A DNA stretch of 64,000 nucleotides from an uncultured Granulosicoccus sp. (lineage in GTDB: Bacteria; Pseudomonadota; Gammaproteobacteria; Granulosicoccales; Granulosicoccaceae), in assembly GCA_947499955.1 (NCBI GenBank), contig CANMQI010000004.1, positions 215,318 to 279,317 on the forward strand. Direction: 5' to 3'. The notes beneath the pieces are model-generated. The model was given only the letters and a program-made list of their open reading frames with translations. It was not told where the DNA came from and searched no databases. Numbering within the stretch: position 1 is the first letter of the stretch; each line of letters opens with the position of its first letter. Shown here in pieces: positions 44,251-53,479 of this stretch. The translations under genes were made by a program, and so were the position numbers.

Positions 44251-44493
44251 CTCATCAAGTCGTTGAAGGACCCATGATGGGCACCGATCCACGTCCCGGG
44301 CTGTGGCCTTGATGGCTTGCTTGCGACAGAGTTGTACCACACCCGATTGCCTGCAGCGATCACGCTGAAACCAGCCCGAAGACCGGTGCGGAAGTATTCG
44401 AATCCGGCGGGCCATGATCCTGCTCAGCAGCTTGTCTGAATGCACTGGATGTCGAGCGCCATGCTTGATCAGAGGCATCTCGGCCACCGATTG

Positions 44494-45270
44494 TCAGGGC
44501 TCGGTAGATTGCATGGCACGTTCACGCGCTTGCACCAGATGCTGGCGTAGCGCCGACCGCGCCTCCTTGATATCGCCCTTACGCAGTGCCTCCAACAAGA
44601 TCAGGTGCTCGTCGAACGCTGGACCTCGACTATGGAACAGAGGCGGCAGGTTCAATCGTGCCAGTAGCATTGTCGTTTCGATCTTGGCGTGAGCATCTGC
44701 CAAGGGGGTATTGTCGAGCGCGGCCACGATAGCTCGGTGAAGTTCCCTGTCCAGCCGAATCCTGTTATCCAGCTGTGCCAGTTGATCCTCGCTGGACGTC
44801 GGCTTGGCATCGACTACAGCCTGGGTATCTCGAATGAAGCGGTCGATGTCCTCTGGCGAACAGCTTTTGATATAGCTGCCAATCGCATGGTTCTCGATGA
44901 GCATGCGGGCATCGTAGGCCTCGGCAATATCCTTCTGCCGCACTTCACGGATGAGAATGCCTCGTTTGGGGAGCAGCTCGACAATGCGTTCGCCTTCCAG
45001 GCGCTTGAGCGCTTCTCGTACCGAGGCCAGTGAGCTGCCGGTTACCCGCGCAATTTCCCGCTGGCTGATCAGCCTGCCCGGGCGGAATTCGCGTCGCAGC
45101 AAGCCGCTCATGAACTGCTTGTAGGCCGTCTCCCTCAACGTGACCAGTGAATCGCCTGACTCGGTAGCAGGCTTCATGCCGTTGCCATCCGGAGTGCTGT
45201 TCCCGGCATCGCCGTTGTCATCGGTCACCCCTTTATCGTGTGGCGTGTTCTTCACTGCCGGCATATTCAT
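44494..45270 (-). CDS. GntR family regulator, FCD (FadR) type
   Basis: About 258 residues. The winged helix (LRETAYKQFMSGLLRREFRPGRLISQREIARVTGSSLASVREALKRL) is followed by a helical FCD ligand domain with RMLIENHAIGSYI, DRELHRAIVAALDN and FDEHLILLEALRKGD. Asp/His positions in the last two fit the metal-binding FCD subgroup. It faces the sugar-acid catabolic operon across 113 bases and is almost certainly its regulator, responding to a sugar acid. I chose the ATG at 45270 because GAGG lies nine bases before it; ATG at 45279 or 45303 and GTG at 45324 would extend the N-terminus. Confidence 0.9.
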   Translation of the reverse strand: MNMPAVKNTPHDKGVTDDNGDAGNSTPDGNGMKPATESGDSLVTLRETAYKQFMSGLLRREFRPGRLISQREIARVTGSSLASVREALKRLEGERIVELLPKRGILIREVRQKDIAEAYDARMLIENHAIGSYIKSCSPEDIDRFIRDTQAVVDAKPTSSEDQLAQLDNRIRLDRELHRAIVAALDNTPLADAHAKIETTMLLARLNLPPLFHSRGPAFDEHLILLEALRKGDIKEARSALRQHLVQARERAMQSTEP

Positions 45271-45317
45271 CCGTTTCATCCTCGCTGCGATATTGCATCC
45301 CATGGTTTGAATACATG

Positions 45318-45361
45318 TTGACACATTCGGAATCGATTGGCATACTCAACTGAGCGCTCAG
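45318..45361 (+). promoter_or_regulatory. Promoter and operator of the sugar-acid operon
   Basis: TTGACA (45318-45323), a 17-base spacer and CATACT (45341-45346) make a good sigma-70 promoter. The 12-bp palindrome CTGAGCGCTCAG (45350-45361) covers the expected start point, ideal for repression by the divergent GntR protein. The first codon follows at 45384. Confidence 0.65.
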
Positions 45362-45383
45362 ATGAGATATCAATTAAGTTCTT

Positions 45384-46556
45384 ATGTGTGAATCAGCAGG
45401 AACACATTTTCTCGGGTATTCCCGGGAGGCGGGTCGGCCCGGTGTACGCAATCATCTGCTCATCCTGAATGCGACCGGTCTTACCGAACCCACGGCAAGA
45501 CGGCTTCACGCCATGTTGCCGGGCTCCGTACTGGCGTCTACCGCCTATGGCATGGGCTTGATCGGATTCGATGCACAGAGACAACTGGCGACACTGGTCG
45601 GACTGGCGGCCAACCCGAATGTCGGTGCTGTCCTGATATTGAGCGCGGATCGTCTGCGCAGTGAGTCTTTGCTGACTGCGCTGCAGTCGGTTGGCAAGGA
45701 GGTTGAGGCCGTCAGCTATCAGGACGTCGCGCATGATGCCTTGCGCATGACCGATGCAGCCTTCCGTTGTGGCGCGGCACTGATGCGACACATTTCACGT
45801 CAGCGACGATCGCCACACGCCATATCGGAGCTGATCGTGGGTATGGAGTGTGGCTTGTCCGACCCTACCTCCGGTATCGCTGCCAATCCGTTGATGGGGC
45901 GTGTCACGGATCGACTGGTCGAGCAGGGGGCCACGGTGATCGTGGGGGAAACACTGGAGTGGTTGGGTACCGAGGAGAAACTGGCTTGTCGGGGCGTTGA
46001 TGAGCAGACGAGCGAGGCGATCCGTACAGCAGTTCTGAGGCGTGAGGCGATGGCACGTGACGCGGGGATTTCACTCACTGATACCAACCCGAACCGCGCC
46101 AATATCGACGCCGGGCTGTCAACCATCGAAGAGAAGGCCAGTGGGTCGGTTGCCAAGAGTGGCACCTCGCCGGTTAATGGGGTGTTGGCCTACAGCGAAG
46201 CACCATGGGGCAAGGGGCTGTACCTGATGGACGCCCCGTCCTATACGCCGGAGTCACTCAGCGGTTTCGTGGCTGCAGGCGCACAGTTGCTGCTGTTTTC
46301 CACTGGTATCGGCAACAGTTATGTCAGCGCCATTGCACCGACTCTCAAGCTCTCTGCCAATGAGGATACCGTGCGCAATCTGCCTCAGCAGATCGATCTG
46401 GATTGTTCATCGTTGATCGCAGGAACATCCGGCATGGAAGAGTGCATCGACACATCGTTGCAGACCCTGTTGGAGATTGCGTCAGGCACCCTGACCTGGG
46501 GTGAAGCCGTTGGTGAAGGTAGCGAAAGCATCTCTCGTTTTGGAGAGTCGCTATGA
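45384..46556 (+). CDS. UxaA-family dehydratase, large domain
   Basis: 390 residues matching the C-terminal (large) domain of altronate/galactarate dehydratases: GYSREAGRPGVRNHLLIL at the start, then ELIVGMECGLSDPTSGIAANPLMGRVTD, GGTVIVGETLEWLGTEE-like and PWGKGLYLMD, ending in GTSGMEECI. These iron-dependent enzymes convert aldonic or aldaric acids to 2-keto-3-deoxy acids. Here the usual N-terminal SAF domain is a separate gene placed downstream. The gene leads the catabolic operon. The substrate is probably the aldonate made by the lactonase, but a second dehydratase of the enolase family is also present. Confidence 0.88.
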   Translation: MCESAGTHFLGYSREAGRPGVRNHLLILNATGLTEPTARRLHAMLPGSVLASTAYGMGLIGFDAQRQLATLVGLAANPNVGAVLILSADRLRSESLLTALQSVGKEVEAVSYQDVAHDALRMTDAAFRCGAALMRHISRQRRSPHAISELIVGMECGLSDPTSGIAANPLMGRVTDRLVEQGATVIVGETLEWLGTEEKLACRGVDEQTSEAIRTAVLRREAMARDAGISLTDTNPNRANIDAGLSTIEEKASGSVAKSGTSPVNGVLAYSEAPWGKGLYLMDAPSYTPESLSGFVAAGAQLLLFSTGIGNSYVSAIAPTLKLSANEDTVRNLPQQIDLDCSSLIAGTSGMEECIDTSLQTLLEIASGTLTWGEAVGEGSESISRFGESL

Positions 46557-46924
46557 GGATTGCAAACCGGGTAGAGGGGCACCAGGAACAGGCAGCAAAG
46601 CCTGCCTTGCGTCTGGCCGAAGGTGACCATGTCGCCAATGTCATTGAGTTTGTGGCCGCGGGTGATTCAGTGGATGTTCGTTCTTCAGGTGGCGCCAGAA
46701 CAAGGGCTGAGCTTGATGAGCGCACTGCCGCTCCTGTTGAATCCGCAACGATCGGTGCACTGATCGCCACACAGAACATCAGCAAGTTTCACAAGATTGC
46801 GCTCGTTGATCTGGACGTCGGTGAGCAGATAGTCCGGGACGGTTACGTCATCGGTATTGCCAGTTGCCCCATCAGGCGTGGCGACTGGGTCCATATTCAT
46901 AATCTGAAGAGTCAGCGAGCATGA
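46553..46924 (+). CDS. UxaA-family dehydratase, small SAF domain
   Basis: 123 residues. The C-terminal portion (KIALVDLDVGEQIVRDGYVIGIASCPIRRGDWVHIHNLKS) is the SAF domain of UxaA/GarD enzymes, with G-D-x-V-H-x-H-N. The N-terminal part (VEGHQEQAAKPALRLAEGDHVANVIEFV) has a second SAF-like strand pattern and may be divergent. It overlaps both neighbours by four bases (ATGA). With the large domain it should form one dehydratase of two subunits. Confidence 0.82.
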   Translation: MRIANRVEGHQEQAAKPALRLAEGDHVANVIEFVAAGDSVDVRSSGGARTRAELDERTAAPVESATIGALIATQNISKFHKIALVDLDVGEQIVRDGYVIGIASCPIRRGDWVHIHNLKSQRA

Positions 46925-47715
46925 GTGCATCCTTACCACGCAGCCTGGAGAAGGGGCGATTATTCCGGCAAAAATTGAAAACCGGGCAGAATCTGTCAGG
47001 TGCCTGGTCCACACTGGGCCTGCCGCAGGCTACCGCTCTGATGGCTCGCGCAGGGCTTGATTATGTGTTGATCGACCTGGAGCACGGGCAGGGCGGGGTT
47101 GCAGGTCTGGCTGCTCAGGTTCAGGCCTTGCTGGTGTATGACACGGCAGTCATGGTGCGCTTGCCGGATCATTCCGAAGGGGCGATCAAGCGTGTGCTGG
47201 ACGCCGGGGCAAATATCATCATGGCACCCGCTGTCGACACACCTGCACAGGCGTCATCCATTCTGTCTGCGGCGCTGTTTTCACCCGAAGGCAAACGCGG
47301 TGTCGCCGTTGGCGCCATTCCGGCAGCGGATCAGGGTTATCTGCCTCTGGAGTACTTTGCCGAAGCTAACGAGGCTACCTCCTTTCTGTTCCAGATCGAG
47401 TCGCCAGAGGCACTGGAGAATCTGGAAGCGCTGATGTCCATGGATCGTGTCGATGGCTTCTTTGTCGGGCCAAACGATCTTTCCGCCTCTCTGGGTGTAT
47501 TCAGACAATTCGATGAAGCTCTTTTCACGCAGGCCATGCAGAGCATTGAGAGTACCGCAGTACGCAAGGGCAAGGTTCTGGGCTGCCTGCCGTACAGCGG
47601 TAGCGATTCAGCGGCCTTGCATGCCCGAGGCATGCAGCTGGCGCCCGGTGGCTCTGATCAGGCGTTCCTGCGCGCCGGCGCCACGGCCATCGTCAAGGAA
47701 CTGGGAAACGCGTAA
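46921..47715 (+). CDS. HpcH/HpaI family aldolase
   Basis: 264 residues of the class II (metal-dependent) 2-keto-3-deoxy acid aldolase family. Active-site segments: LIDLEHGQGG (His/Glu region), MVRLPDHSE, LFQIESPEALENLEAL (metal Glu) and DGFFVGPNDLSASLG (metal Asp). It should split a 2-keto-3-deoxy sugar acid into pyruvate and an aldehyde, such as L-lactaldehyde. The following aldehyde dehydrogenase would oxidise that product. A separate paralogue is encoded at 60560. Confidence 0.93.
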   Translation: MSASLPRSLEKGRLFRQKLKTGQNLSGAWSTLGLPQATALMARAGLDYVLIDLEHGQGGVAGLAAQVQALLVYDTAVMVRLPDHSEGAIKRVLDAGANIIMAPAVDTPAQASSILSAALFSPEGKRGVAVGAIPAADQGYLPLEYFAEANEATSFLFQIESPEALENLEALMSMDRVDGFFVGPNDLSASLGVFRQFDEALFTQAMQSIESTAVRKGKVLGCLPYSGSDSAALHARGMQLAPGGSDQAFLRAGATAIVKELGNA

Positions 47716-47727
47716 GAGGACATTGTC

Positions 47728-49197
47728 ATGAAACTACCTATTCAATCCGGAACAGAGCAACAGCCATTGGCGGCTACCTGGCCCTCTGTGGAGAATCAGG
47801 AGAGCGCTGAGGTCTTCCAGAGCAATGATCCTGCGCGACCTGAAGCCGTGGTTGCCAGCTATTGTATTGCCGCTGATACGCAGATCGATGAAGTGCTGGA
47901 GCGTGCGCAAACCGCATTCCAGAGCTGGTCTTCACTGAGCTGTGCGCAACGTGTCAATGCGGTGAGTCAATGGCTGACACAAATCGAAGCGCATACCGAC
48001 GACATTGCCGACTGCATGACGGCTGAACAGGGAAAGCCATTGGCTGAGTCCAAAGCCGAGATCGGCAAATCACTGCGTGAAGCCAGACAGATGCTGAGCT
48101 TTGCGGCTTCCCATGCCGGCTCGACCTTGCCAGGCCGAACTGACGACTTTCTGAATATCATCATGCGACGTCCCCATGGCGTGGTGCTGGCCATCGCTCC
48201 CTGGAATTTTCCGGTGCTGACACCCTTGCGCAAACTGGTACCGGGGCTTGTCACCGGTAATGCGGTCGTGTTGAAGCCCAGTGAGTTCAGCCCGGCGGCA
48301 GCCGTGGCACTGGTGAGTCTCAGTGAGGGCATATTTCCCGAAGGTACGCTTTCGCTGGTACACGGCAAGGGGCAGGTCGCAGCCCGGCTGGTGTCAGACG
48401 ACAGAATTCGAGCGGTATCGTTTACCGGATCGGTCGATACCGGGCGCAAGGTCGCCATCGCTGCTGCGGCTGGTCTGAAGCCCATGTCGCTCGAGCTGGG
48501 CGGAAAGAATGCGGCCATTCTGGATGATGTGTCAGATCTGGACGCCGCGCTGGATGCGATCGTCGGCGCTGCTTTCCAGTGTTCGGGTCAGCGTTGCACT
48601 TCCATCAGTCGGGTGATTGTCAATCGGGACATTCTTGACGATGTGGTGGCAGGATTCAGGCAGCGACTGGGGAATCTGGTTGCAGGCCACGGTAGTCAGG
48701 CGGGGACCACCCTCGGGCCGATTACCACGCAGGATCAGATAGACAAGATCGACCGTCTGGTTCATGAAGCGACAGACAGCGGCGCGCAATGTCTGCTCGG
48801 TGGCAAGAGACTGTTTCCTAACGATGCACCGACGGGTCGTTTTTTCGAACCGACTCTGCTGCTGTGCGAAGACCCATCAAACGTGGCGGTGCAGGAAGAG
48901 ATATTCGGACCGGTGTTGACACTGCAGCCTTATGGCAGTGACGGCGAAGCTCTGGCGCTGCTCAACAACTCCCGATTTGGACTTACCTGTGCCGTCTTTA
49001 CCGATCGTGTCCGCCTTGTATCGCGCGCTCTGTCCGAGGCGCAGACCGGCATGATCCACATCAATCACGGCACCGTGCCGGATGACAACATGCCCTTTGT
49101 CGGGATACGCAATTCCGGCCTGGGTATCGGCTCGGTCGGGGCCAGTACGCTGGATTTCTATACGACTGAACATTCAGCCTACGTGGCTGGTCACTGA
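47728..49197 (+). CDS. NAD(P)-dependent aldehyde dehydrogenase
   Basis: 489 residues, a full-length ALDH. Motifs: cofactor and lysine region APWNFPVLTPL to VLKPSEFSP, FTGSVDTGRKV, catalytic base in LELGGKNAA near 256, and the nucleophile Cys in CSGQRCTS near 289. It is closest in pattern to succinate-semialdehyde-type ALDHs. In this operon the substrate is likely the aldehyde released by the aldolase (lactaldehyde or glycolaldehyde). A semialdehyde is possible if the pathway runs by double dehydration. Confidence 0.93.
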   Translation: MKLPIQSGTEQQPLAATWPSVENQESAEVFQSNDPARPEAVVASYCIAADTQIDEVLERAQTAFQSWSSLSCAQRVNAVSQWLTQIEAHTDDIADCMTAEQGKPLAESKAEIGKSLREARQMLSFAASHAGSTLPGRTDDFLNIIMRRPHGVVLAIAPWNFPVLTPLRKLVPGLVTGNAVVLKPSEFSPAAAVALVSLSEGIFPEGTLSLVHGKGQVAARLVSDDRIRAVSFTGSVDTGRKVAIAAAAGLKPMSLELGGKNAAILDDVSDLDAALDAIVGAAFQCSGQRCTSISRVIVNRDILDDVVAGFRQRLGNLVAGHGSQAGTTLGPITTQDQIDKIDRLVHEATDSGAQCLLGGKRLFPNDAPTGRFFEPTLLLCEDPSNVAVQEEIFGPVLTLQPYGSDGEALALLNNSRFGLTCAVFTDRVRLVSRALSEAQTGMIHINHGTVPDDNMPFVGIRNSGLGIGSVGASTLDFYTTEHSAYVAGH

Positions 49198-49211
49198 AGA
49201 GGAACCAAGGT

Positions 49212-50315
49212 GTGAAGATTACCGATATTTCCATACGTGCCTGTCGTCATGCACCGGAAACCGAGTACAAGCTGAAGGACGGCCAGCCCTTGTCATTCGA
49301 GTTCCTCGCCTTGCAGTTCCACACGGATGAAGGCATCAGTGTCGATACATTCGGGTTTGCTGGACGCAGCGCCATTGCCATGGGGGCTGTGGCCGAAGAG
49401 ATGATAAAGCCCTTCTTTCTGGGCAAGGATCCGGAATACCGTGAGCGCAACTGGCACGAGTTCCGCAAGCTCAACCGCGCCTGGAATTTTACCCCCGGCT
49501 ACTCACTGGCGCCGTTCGATATTGCCACCTGGTTGCTGGCATCCAAGGCCGCAGGTTTGCCGTTGTATCGCTATCTCGGCGCTTATCGGGACAGCCTGCC
49601 GATCTATGGCAGCTCACTGACGCTCAATAGCGCGGAGGAGTATGCGGCTGAAGCACTGGCTTTGAAGAATCGCAACTGGGCTGGTTACAAATTGCATCCG
49701 CCGGCGGACAAGGAAATCAACTTCGCGGCACATCGTGCCTGTCGGGAAGCGGTAGGGCCTGACTTTCGCCTCATGAGTGATCCCGTGGGTTCCCTGAGTT
49801 TTCATGACAATCTGGCCTTCGGACGCATGCTGGAAAAGTTGGACTATTACTGGCTGGAAGAGGCGCTGTACGACGAGAACATCGGTTCCATCAGAGAGCT
49901 GGCCCGCACACTGGATATTCCCATTGTGGGCGGGGAGACCGCCGAGAACCATCCGGGCGGTGTCGCTGAAATGATCGCCACCCGCGCCGTGGATATCGTG
50001 CGGGCCGATGCCTCCTGGTCGGGCGGGGTGACGGGACTCATGAAAACGGCCCATCTGGCGGAGGCATTCGCAATGAACTGCGAGATTCATACGGCGATCT
50101 ACCACCCACTGGAGTTGGTCAATCTGCATTGTGCCGCTGCCATGAAGAACACGGAGATGTTCGAAGTGCTGGTGCCAGAGCATCTGTTTGCCATTGGTCT
50201 CAAGGAGCCGATCGATGTTCGAAACGGCGTGGCCTACCTGCCGCAGGCGCCGGGTCTGGGAATCGATCTTGATTGGGATTTCATCGAGAACTGCACCTTG
50301 AAGGTCTACTCATGA
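49212..50315 (+). CDS. Enolase-superfamily sugar-acid dehydratase (mandelate racemase type)
   Basis: 367 residues. An N-terminal capping domain (to about 130) and a (beta/alpha)7-beta barrel. Metal ligands lie in LMSDPVG (Asp), YWLEEALYDE (Glu) and IVGGETAEN (Glu). Candidate acid-base residues are the lysine and histidine in GYKLHPPAD and the histidine in EIHTAIYHPLE. Thus the centre is complete but of K-x-H type rather than the K-x-K common in racemases. It should dehydrate an aldonate to a 2-keto-3-deoxy acid. Start GTG at 49212 follows AGAGGAACCAAGG. It overlaps the next permease start. Confidence 0.9.
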   Translation: MKITDISIRACRHAPETEYKLKDGQPLSFEFLALQFHTDEGISVDTFGFAGRSAIAMGAVAEEMIKPFFLGKDPEYRERNWHEFRKLNRAWNFTPGYSLAPFDIATWLLASKAAGLPLYRYLGAYRDSLPIYGSSLTLNSAEEYAAEALALKNRNWAGYKLHPPADKEINFAAHRACREAVGPDFRLMSDPVGSLSFHDNLAFGRMLEKLDYYWLEEALYDENIGSIRELARTLDIPIVGGETAENHPGGVAEMIATRAVDIVRADASWSGGVTGLMKTAHLAEAFAMNCEIHTAIYHPLELVNLHCAAAMKNTEMFEVLVPEHLFAIGLKEPIDVRNGVAYLPQAPGLGIDLDWDFIENCTLKVYS

Positions 50316-51199
50316 GCGGCCAGATCAGCCGCGTCGTGGTCAGCCCGAAGAAGCCGTGGTTGCGTGAAGCCACCCGGGTGCGGATCACTCGCGTGAGTCT
50401 CTATCTGGCGCTGATTCTGGCCGTTGTGGTCATCACATTCCCCGTTCTGTGGATGCTGTCCGTCTCGTTCAAACCGACGACCGATACCTTTTCACTACCA
50501 CCACAGCTGATACCGGAAAATTTCCAGCTTGACGGCTATATCAAGGTTCTGCAGAACGAGACCTTTCGCACCTTCATCATCAACAGCTATCTGATTGGTC
50601 TTGCCGTGACCTTCCTGTCACTGATCATCGGCACGCTGGCAGCGTTCGCCTTTTCTCGCTATCGTTTCTTCGGTGATCAGGCTGCGAAGTTGTTTGTCAT
50701 CGCAACGCAGATGGTACCGACCATCACGCTGTTGATTCCGTTCTTCGGTGTGATTGTCTGGCTACGCCTGTACGACACCCATCTGGGTTTGATCGTCACC
50801 TATCTGACGTTCGGCCTGCCGTACGCGATCATCATGATGAATGCGTATCTGAACACGATTCCCAAGGATTTCGATGAAGCCGCCATCATCGATGGATGTT
50901 CGCCATTCCGGGTCTTGTTCAGCGTACTGCTGCCCATGGCGACACCGGGGTTGATTTCCACAGCGGTCTACACCTTTCTGCTGTCCTGGAATGAGTTCCT
51001 GTTTGCTCTGGCACTGACGCGCAGCACCGAAATGAGAACGGTACCCGTGGGCATATCGATGCTGGTTGGGGAGTTCGGTCTGAAATGGGACGAGATGATG
51101 GCTTTTTCTGTCATCGGATCCGTTCCGGTCTTGCTGTTGTTCATGTTTGTTCAACGATATGTCGTGTCGGGTCTGTCGGCCGGCGGCGTGAAAGGTTGA
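50312..51199 (+). CDS. ABC sugar permease, MalG type
   Basis: 295 residues with six helices. The EAA loop EAAIIDGCSPFRVLFSVLLPMATPGLIS is typical of MalG/UgpE. It overlaps the dehydratase stop (ATGA), so it is fully embedded in the catabolic operon. It comes before its binding protein, an unusual order within sugar importer operons. Confidence 0.93.
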   Translation: MSGQISRVVVSPKKPWLREATRVRITRVSLYLALILAVVVITFPVLWMLSVSFKPTTDTFSLPPQLIPENFQLDGYIKVLQNETFRTFIINSYLIGLAVTFLSLIIGTLAAFAFSRYRFFGDQAAKLFVIATQMVPTITLLIPFFGVIVWLRLYDTHLGLIVTYLTFGLPYAIIMMNAYLNTIPKDFDEAAIIDGCSPFRVLFSVLLPMATPGLISTAVYTFLLSWNEFLFALALTRSTEMRTVPVGISMLVGEFGLKWDEMMAFSVIGSVPVLLLFMFVQRYVVSGLSAGGVKG

Positions 51200-51235
51200 T
51201 CCACACACCAGGTATTACCACCCGAGGAAAATACA

Positions 51236-52480
51236 ATGAAACCGAAAATGAAAGGTCTTGTGGCGTCAGTGCTTCTGGCACTGGGTAGTAGTCAGGCGCA
51301 TGCCGCGACGCAGATAGAATGGCTGCAATGGTTTGCCGCCGAGCAGAATGCTGATTTTTACGACACTATCGTGGAGGAGTTCGAGGCTGCCAATCCGGAC
51401 ATCACGGTCAAACTGGTGACTCAGCCGTTTGGCAAGGTGCGAGAGAGTATTGTCACCAACCGGGCCATCGGTGTGGGCTCGGATGTACTGGGTCTGAACA
51501 TGCCCTGGACGTCCGAATTTCTGGACATGAAGATTCTGGAGCCGCTGGATGAGTATCTGGCACGAGATGACAAGGGCTTCGAGGTCGACAGACTGGTACA
51601 GGCCCCGATAGGCAAGATCAACGGCAGTACCTGGATGGTGCCACTCAATGCCTTTCCCTTCGTCATGCATGTGAATCGAGGCTTGTTGCAGAAGGCCGGC
51701 TTTGACAAGGCGCCGGAGAACTGGGAAGAGCTGAAGAGCATGGCGATCGCCATATCCGCACTGGAGGACGGCACATCGGGCATCGGCATGCCTTTCTCTT
51801 CGCAGCCCCCTGCAAATGGCCCCATCCTGACCTTCCTGCCACTGTTGTATACGGCAGGGGGCAGAATAGTAGACGGTATCGAGCCTGACTTTGACAATCC
51901 GGATGTCGTCAAGACGCTGACATTCCTGCAGGAACTCAATGCGGCAGGAGCCCTGGCGCCAGGAGCGGCTTCGCGTACCGGTGGTGTCGATCTGGAAGAG
52001 TTCATCGCCGGACGAACCGGGTTTCTCATTTCACCAGCAGTGCACGCTCGCGCCATTGTGGCTCGTAACCCCGAACTGGAGTACGAGCTGGTTCGAGTGC
52101 CTGTCCTGAACAAGGAAGCCTACCGAGTTCATGGTTGGGAACTGGGCATGGCAGCGGACTCGAAGCACAAGGAAGAGGCGTGGAAGTTCATCTCCTTTCT
52201 GATGTCGGGCGATGTCAATGGCCGCATGGCCGCCGCTGCGAGCGCGCTGCCGGGGAATCTGGATGCACTTGGCGAGGACTCGGGTGAGGATCCGATCTTC
52301 ACGGCGCAGCGCAACATTCTGGAAAACGATGAGTCGGTGGAAGAGTTGCGACAAGCGCCGAAGACGGTTGCCAGCTGGTCGGTCATGACCGAGGAAATCC
52401 AGTCGATGCTGGCTGGTGATCAGACACCTCAGCAAGCCGCAAGCCGTGTACAGGCTCGCTGGCTCGAACTGCTGAACTGA
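51236..52480 (+). CDS. ABC sugar-binding protein (SBP_bac_1)
   Basis: 414 residues. A Sec signal peptide (KPKMKGLVASVLLALGSSQAHA) with cleavage after AHA precedes a two-lobed binding protein of family 1: WLQWFAAEQNADFYDTIVEEF, DVLGLNMPW and FISFLMSGDVN near the C-terminus. It binds the imported mono- or oligosaccharide in the periplasm. GAGGAAA lies seven bases before the ATG. A hairpin follows the gene and may raise its mRNA level. Confidence 0.93.
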   Translation: MKPKMKGLVASVLLALGSSQAHAATQIEWLQWFAAEQNADFYDTIVEEFEAANPDITVKLVTQPFGKVRESIVTNRAIGVGSDVLGLNMPWTSEFLDMKILEPLDEYLARDDKGFEVDRLVQAPIGKINGSTWMVPLNAFPFVMHVNRGLLQKAGFDKAPENWEELKSMAIAISALEDGTSGIGMPFSSQPPANGPILTFLPLLYTAGGRIVDGIEPDFDNPDVVKTLTFLQELNAAGALAPGAASRTGGVDLEEFIAGRTGFLISPAVHARAIVARNPELEYELVRVPVLNKEAYRVHGWELGMAADSKHKEEAWKFISFLMSGDVNGRMAAAASALPGNLDALGEDSGEDPIFTAQRNILENDESVEELRQAPKTVASWSVMTEEIQSMLAGDQTPQQAASRVQARWLELLN

Positions 52481-52494
52481 CAGCAGTTGACTGC

Positions 52495-52525
52495 CTGGAG
52501 AGGGGACACGTTGTCGTCTCTCCAG
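52495..52525 (+). other. Hairpin after the binding-protein gene
   Basis: CTGGAGAG and CTCTCCAG form an 8-bp stem over a 15-base loop that can pair partly. No T-run. Hairpins at this place are known to stabilise binding-protein mRNA relative to downstream permease mRNA. Confidence 0.5.
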
Positions 52526-52568
52526 CAACTGGCGCATTCCCCAACCGTATACCGAGTAGATACATAGC

Positions 52569-53450
52569 GTGATACTGAAATTATTACGTCAGGCAACACC
52601 GTACTGGTTCCTGTTACCGGGCTTGTTCATTCTGGGCACCTTGCTGTCCGTGCCCTTGTACAAGGTGATCGAGTACAGCCTGTACGACAATGTCATCATC
52701 GAACCGGATCCGACGTTTGTCGGATTGCAGAACTATGCCGACATGCTGGGTGACAGTGGCTACTGGAGTGCGCTGTTCAATACGGCCGTGTTCACCATCG
52801 GATCGGTCGTGGGGCATCTTCTGGTGGGCACCATACTCGCCATGCTGGTCAATGCCGATATACATCCCAAGGCGCGTACCGTGTTTCGTTCCCTGCTGAT
52901 ACTGCCGTGGATCTTCACGGCCGTTGTCGTGGCCTTGAACTGGCAATTGCTGCTCAACCCCTTTGGCGTTGTCAACTATGCCTTGCAGTCGATCGGACTG
53001 GTCAGTGAACCGCTGGACTGGCTCGGTGATCCTGATCTGGCCATGTGGTCGCTACTGATCATATCCACCTGGCGGGGATATCCCTTCATCATGGTGAGCT
53101 TTCTCAGCGGACTGCAATCGATCCCCAGTGAACTGTACGAAGCGGCGGATATCGATGGTGCCAACTTCTTCCACAAGTTCTGGCACGTGACCGTGCCGCA
53201 ACTCAAACCGGTCATCTACGGGGTTGCATTACTTGACCTCATCTGGACCTTCCAGTTGTTTCCTCTGGTCTGGCTGACCACCGGTGGTGGTCCTGGCCGT
53301 TCAACAGAAGTTCTGTCAACGCTGACTTACCGACTGGCCTTCGTTGATTTCGAGTTCAGTCGCGCCTCCACCGCGGCGGTCACCATCCTGGGAATCTCCG
53401 CCATTTTCACGATGTTGTATCTGATCAATGAATCACGTAACCGCACGTGA
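52569..53450 (+). CDS. ABC sugar permease, MalF type
   Basis: 293 residues, six helices, with the EAA loop ELYEAADIDGANFFHKFWHVTVPQLKPVI. N-terminal FLLPGLFILGTLLSVPLYKVIEYSLYD is typical of UgpA/MalF. It starts with GTG 88 bases after the binding-protein gene. It partners the MalG-type permease and the ATPase at 53480. Confidence 0.93.
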   Translation: MILKLLRQATPYWFLLPGLFILGTLLSVPLYKVIEYSLYDNVIIEPDPTFVGLQNYADMLGDSGYWSALFNTAVFTIGSVVGHLLVGTILAMLVNADIHPKARTVFRSLLILPWIFTAVVVALNWQLLLNPFGVVNYALQSIGLVSEPLDWLGDPDLAMWSLLIISTWRGYPFIMVSFLSGLQSIPSELYEAADIDGANFFHKFWHVTVPQLKPVIYGVALLDLIWTFQLFPLVWLTTGGGPGRSTEVLSTLTYRLAFVDFEFSRASTAAVTILGISAIFTMLYLINESRNRT

Positions 53451-53479
53451 TCACTCAAGTAGCCTGAGCATTCAACAGT

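Noticed and set aside
44091..44363. Possible transposase remnant on the minus strand after fic
   Set aside because: Mostly antisense to fic and with no motif I can link to a transposase family.
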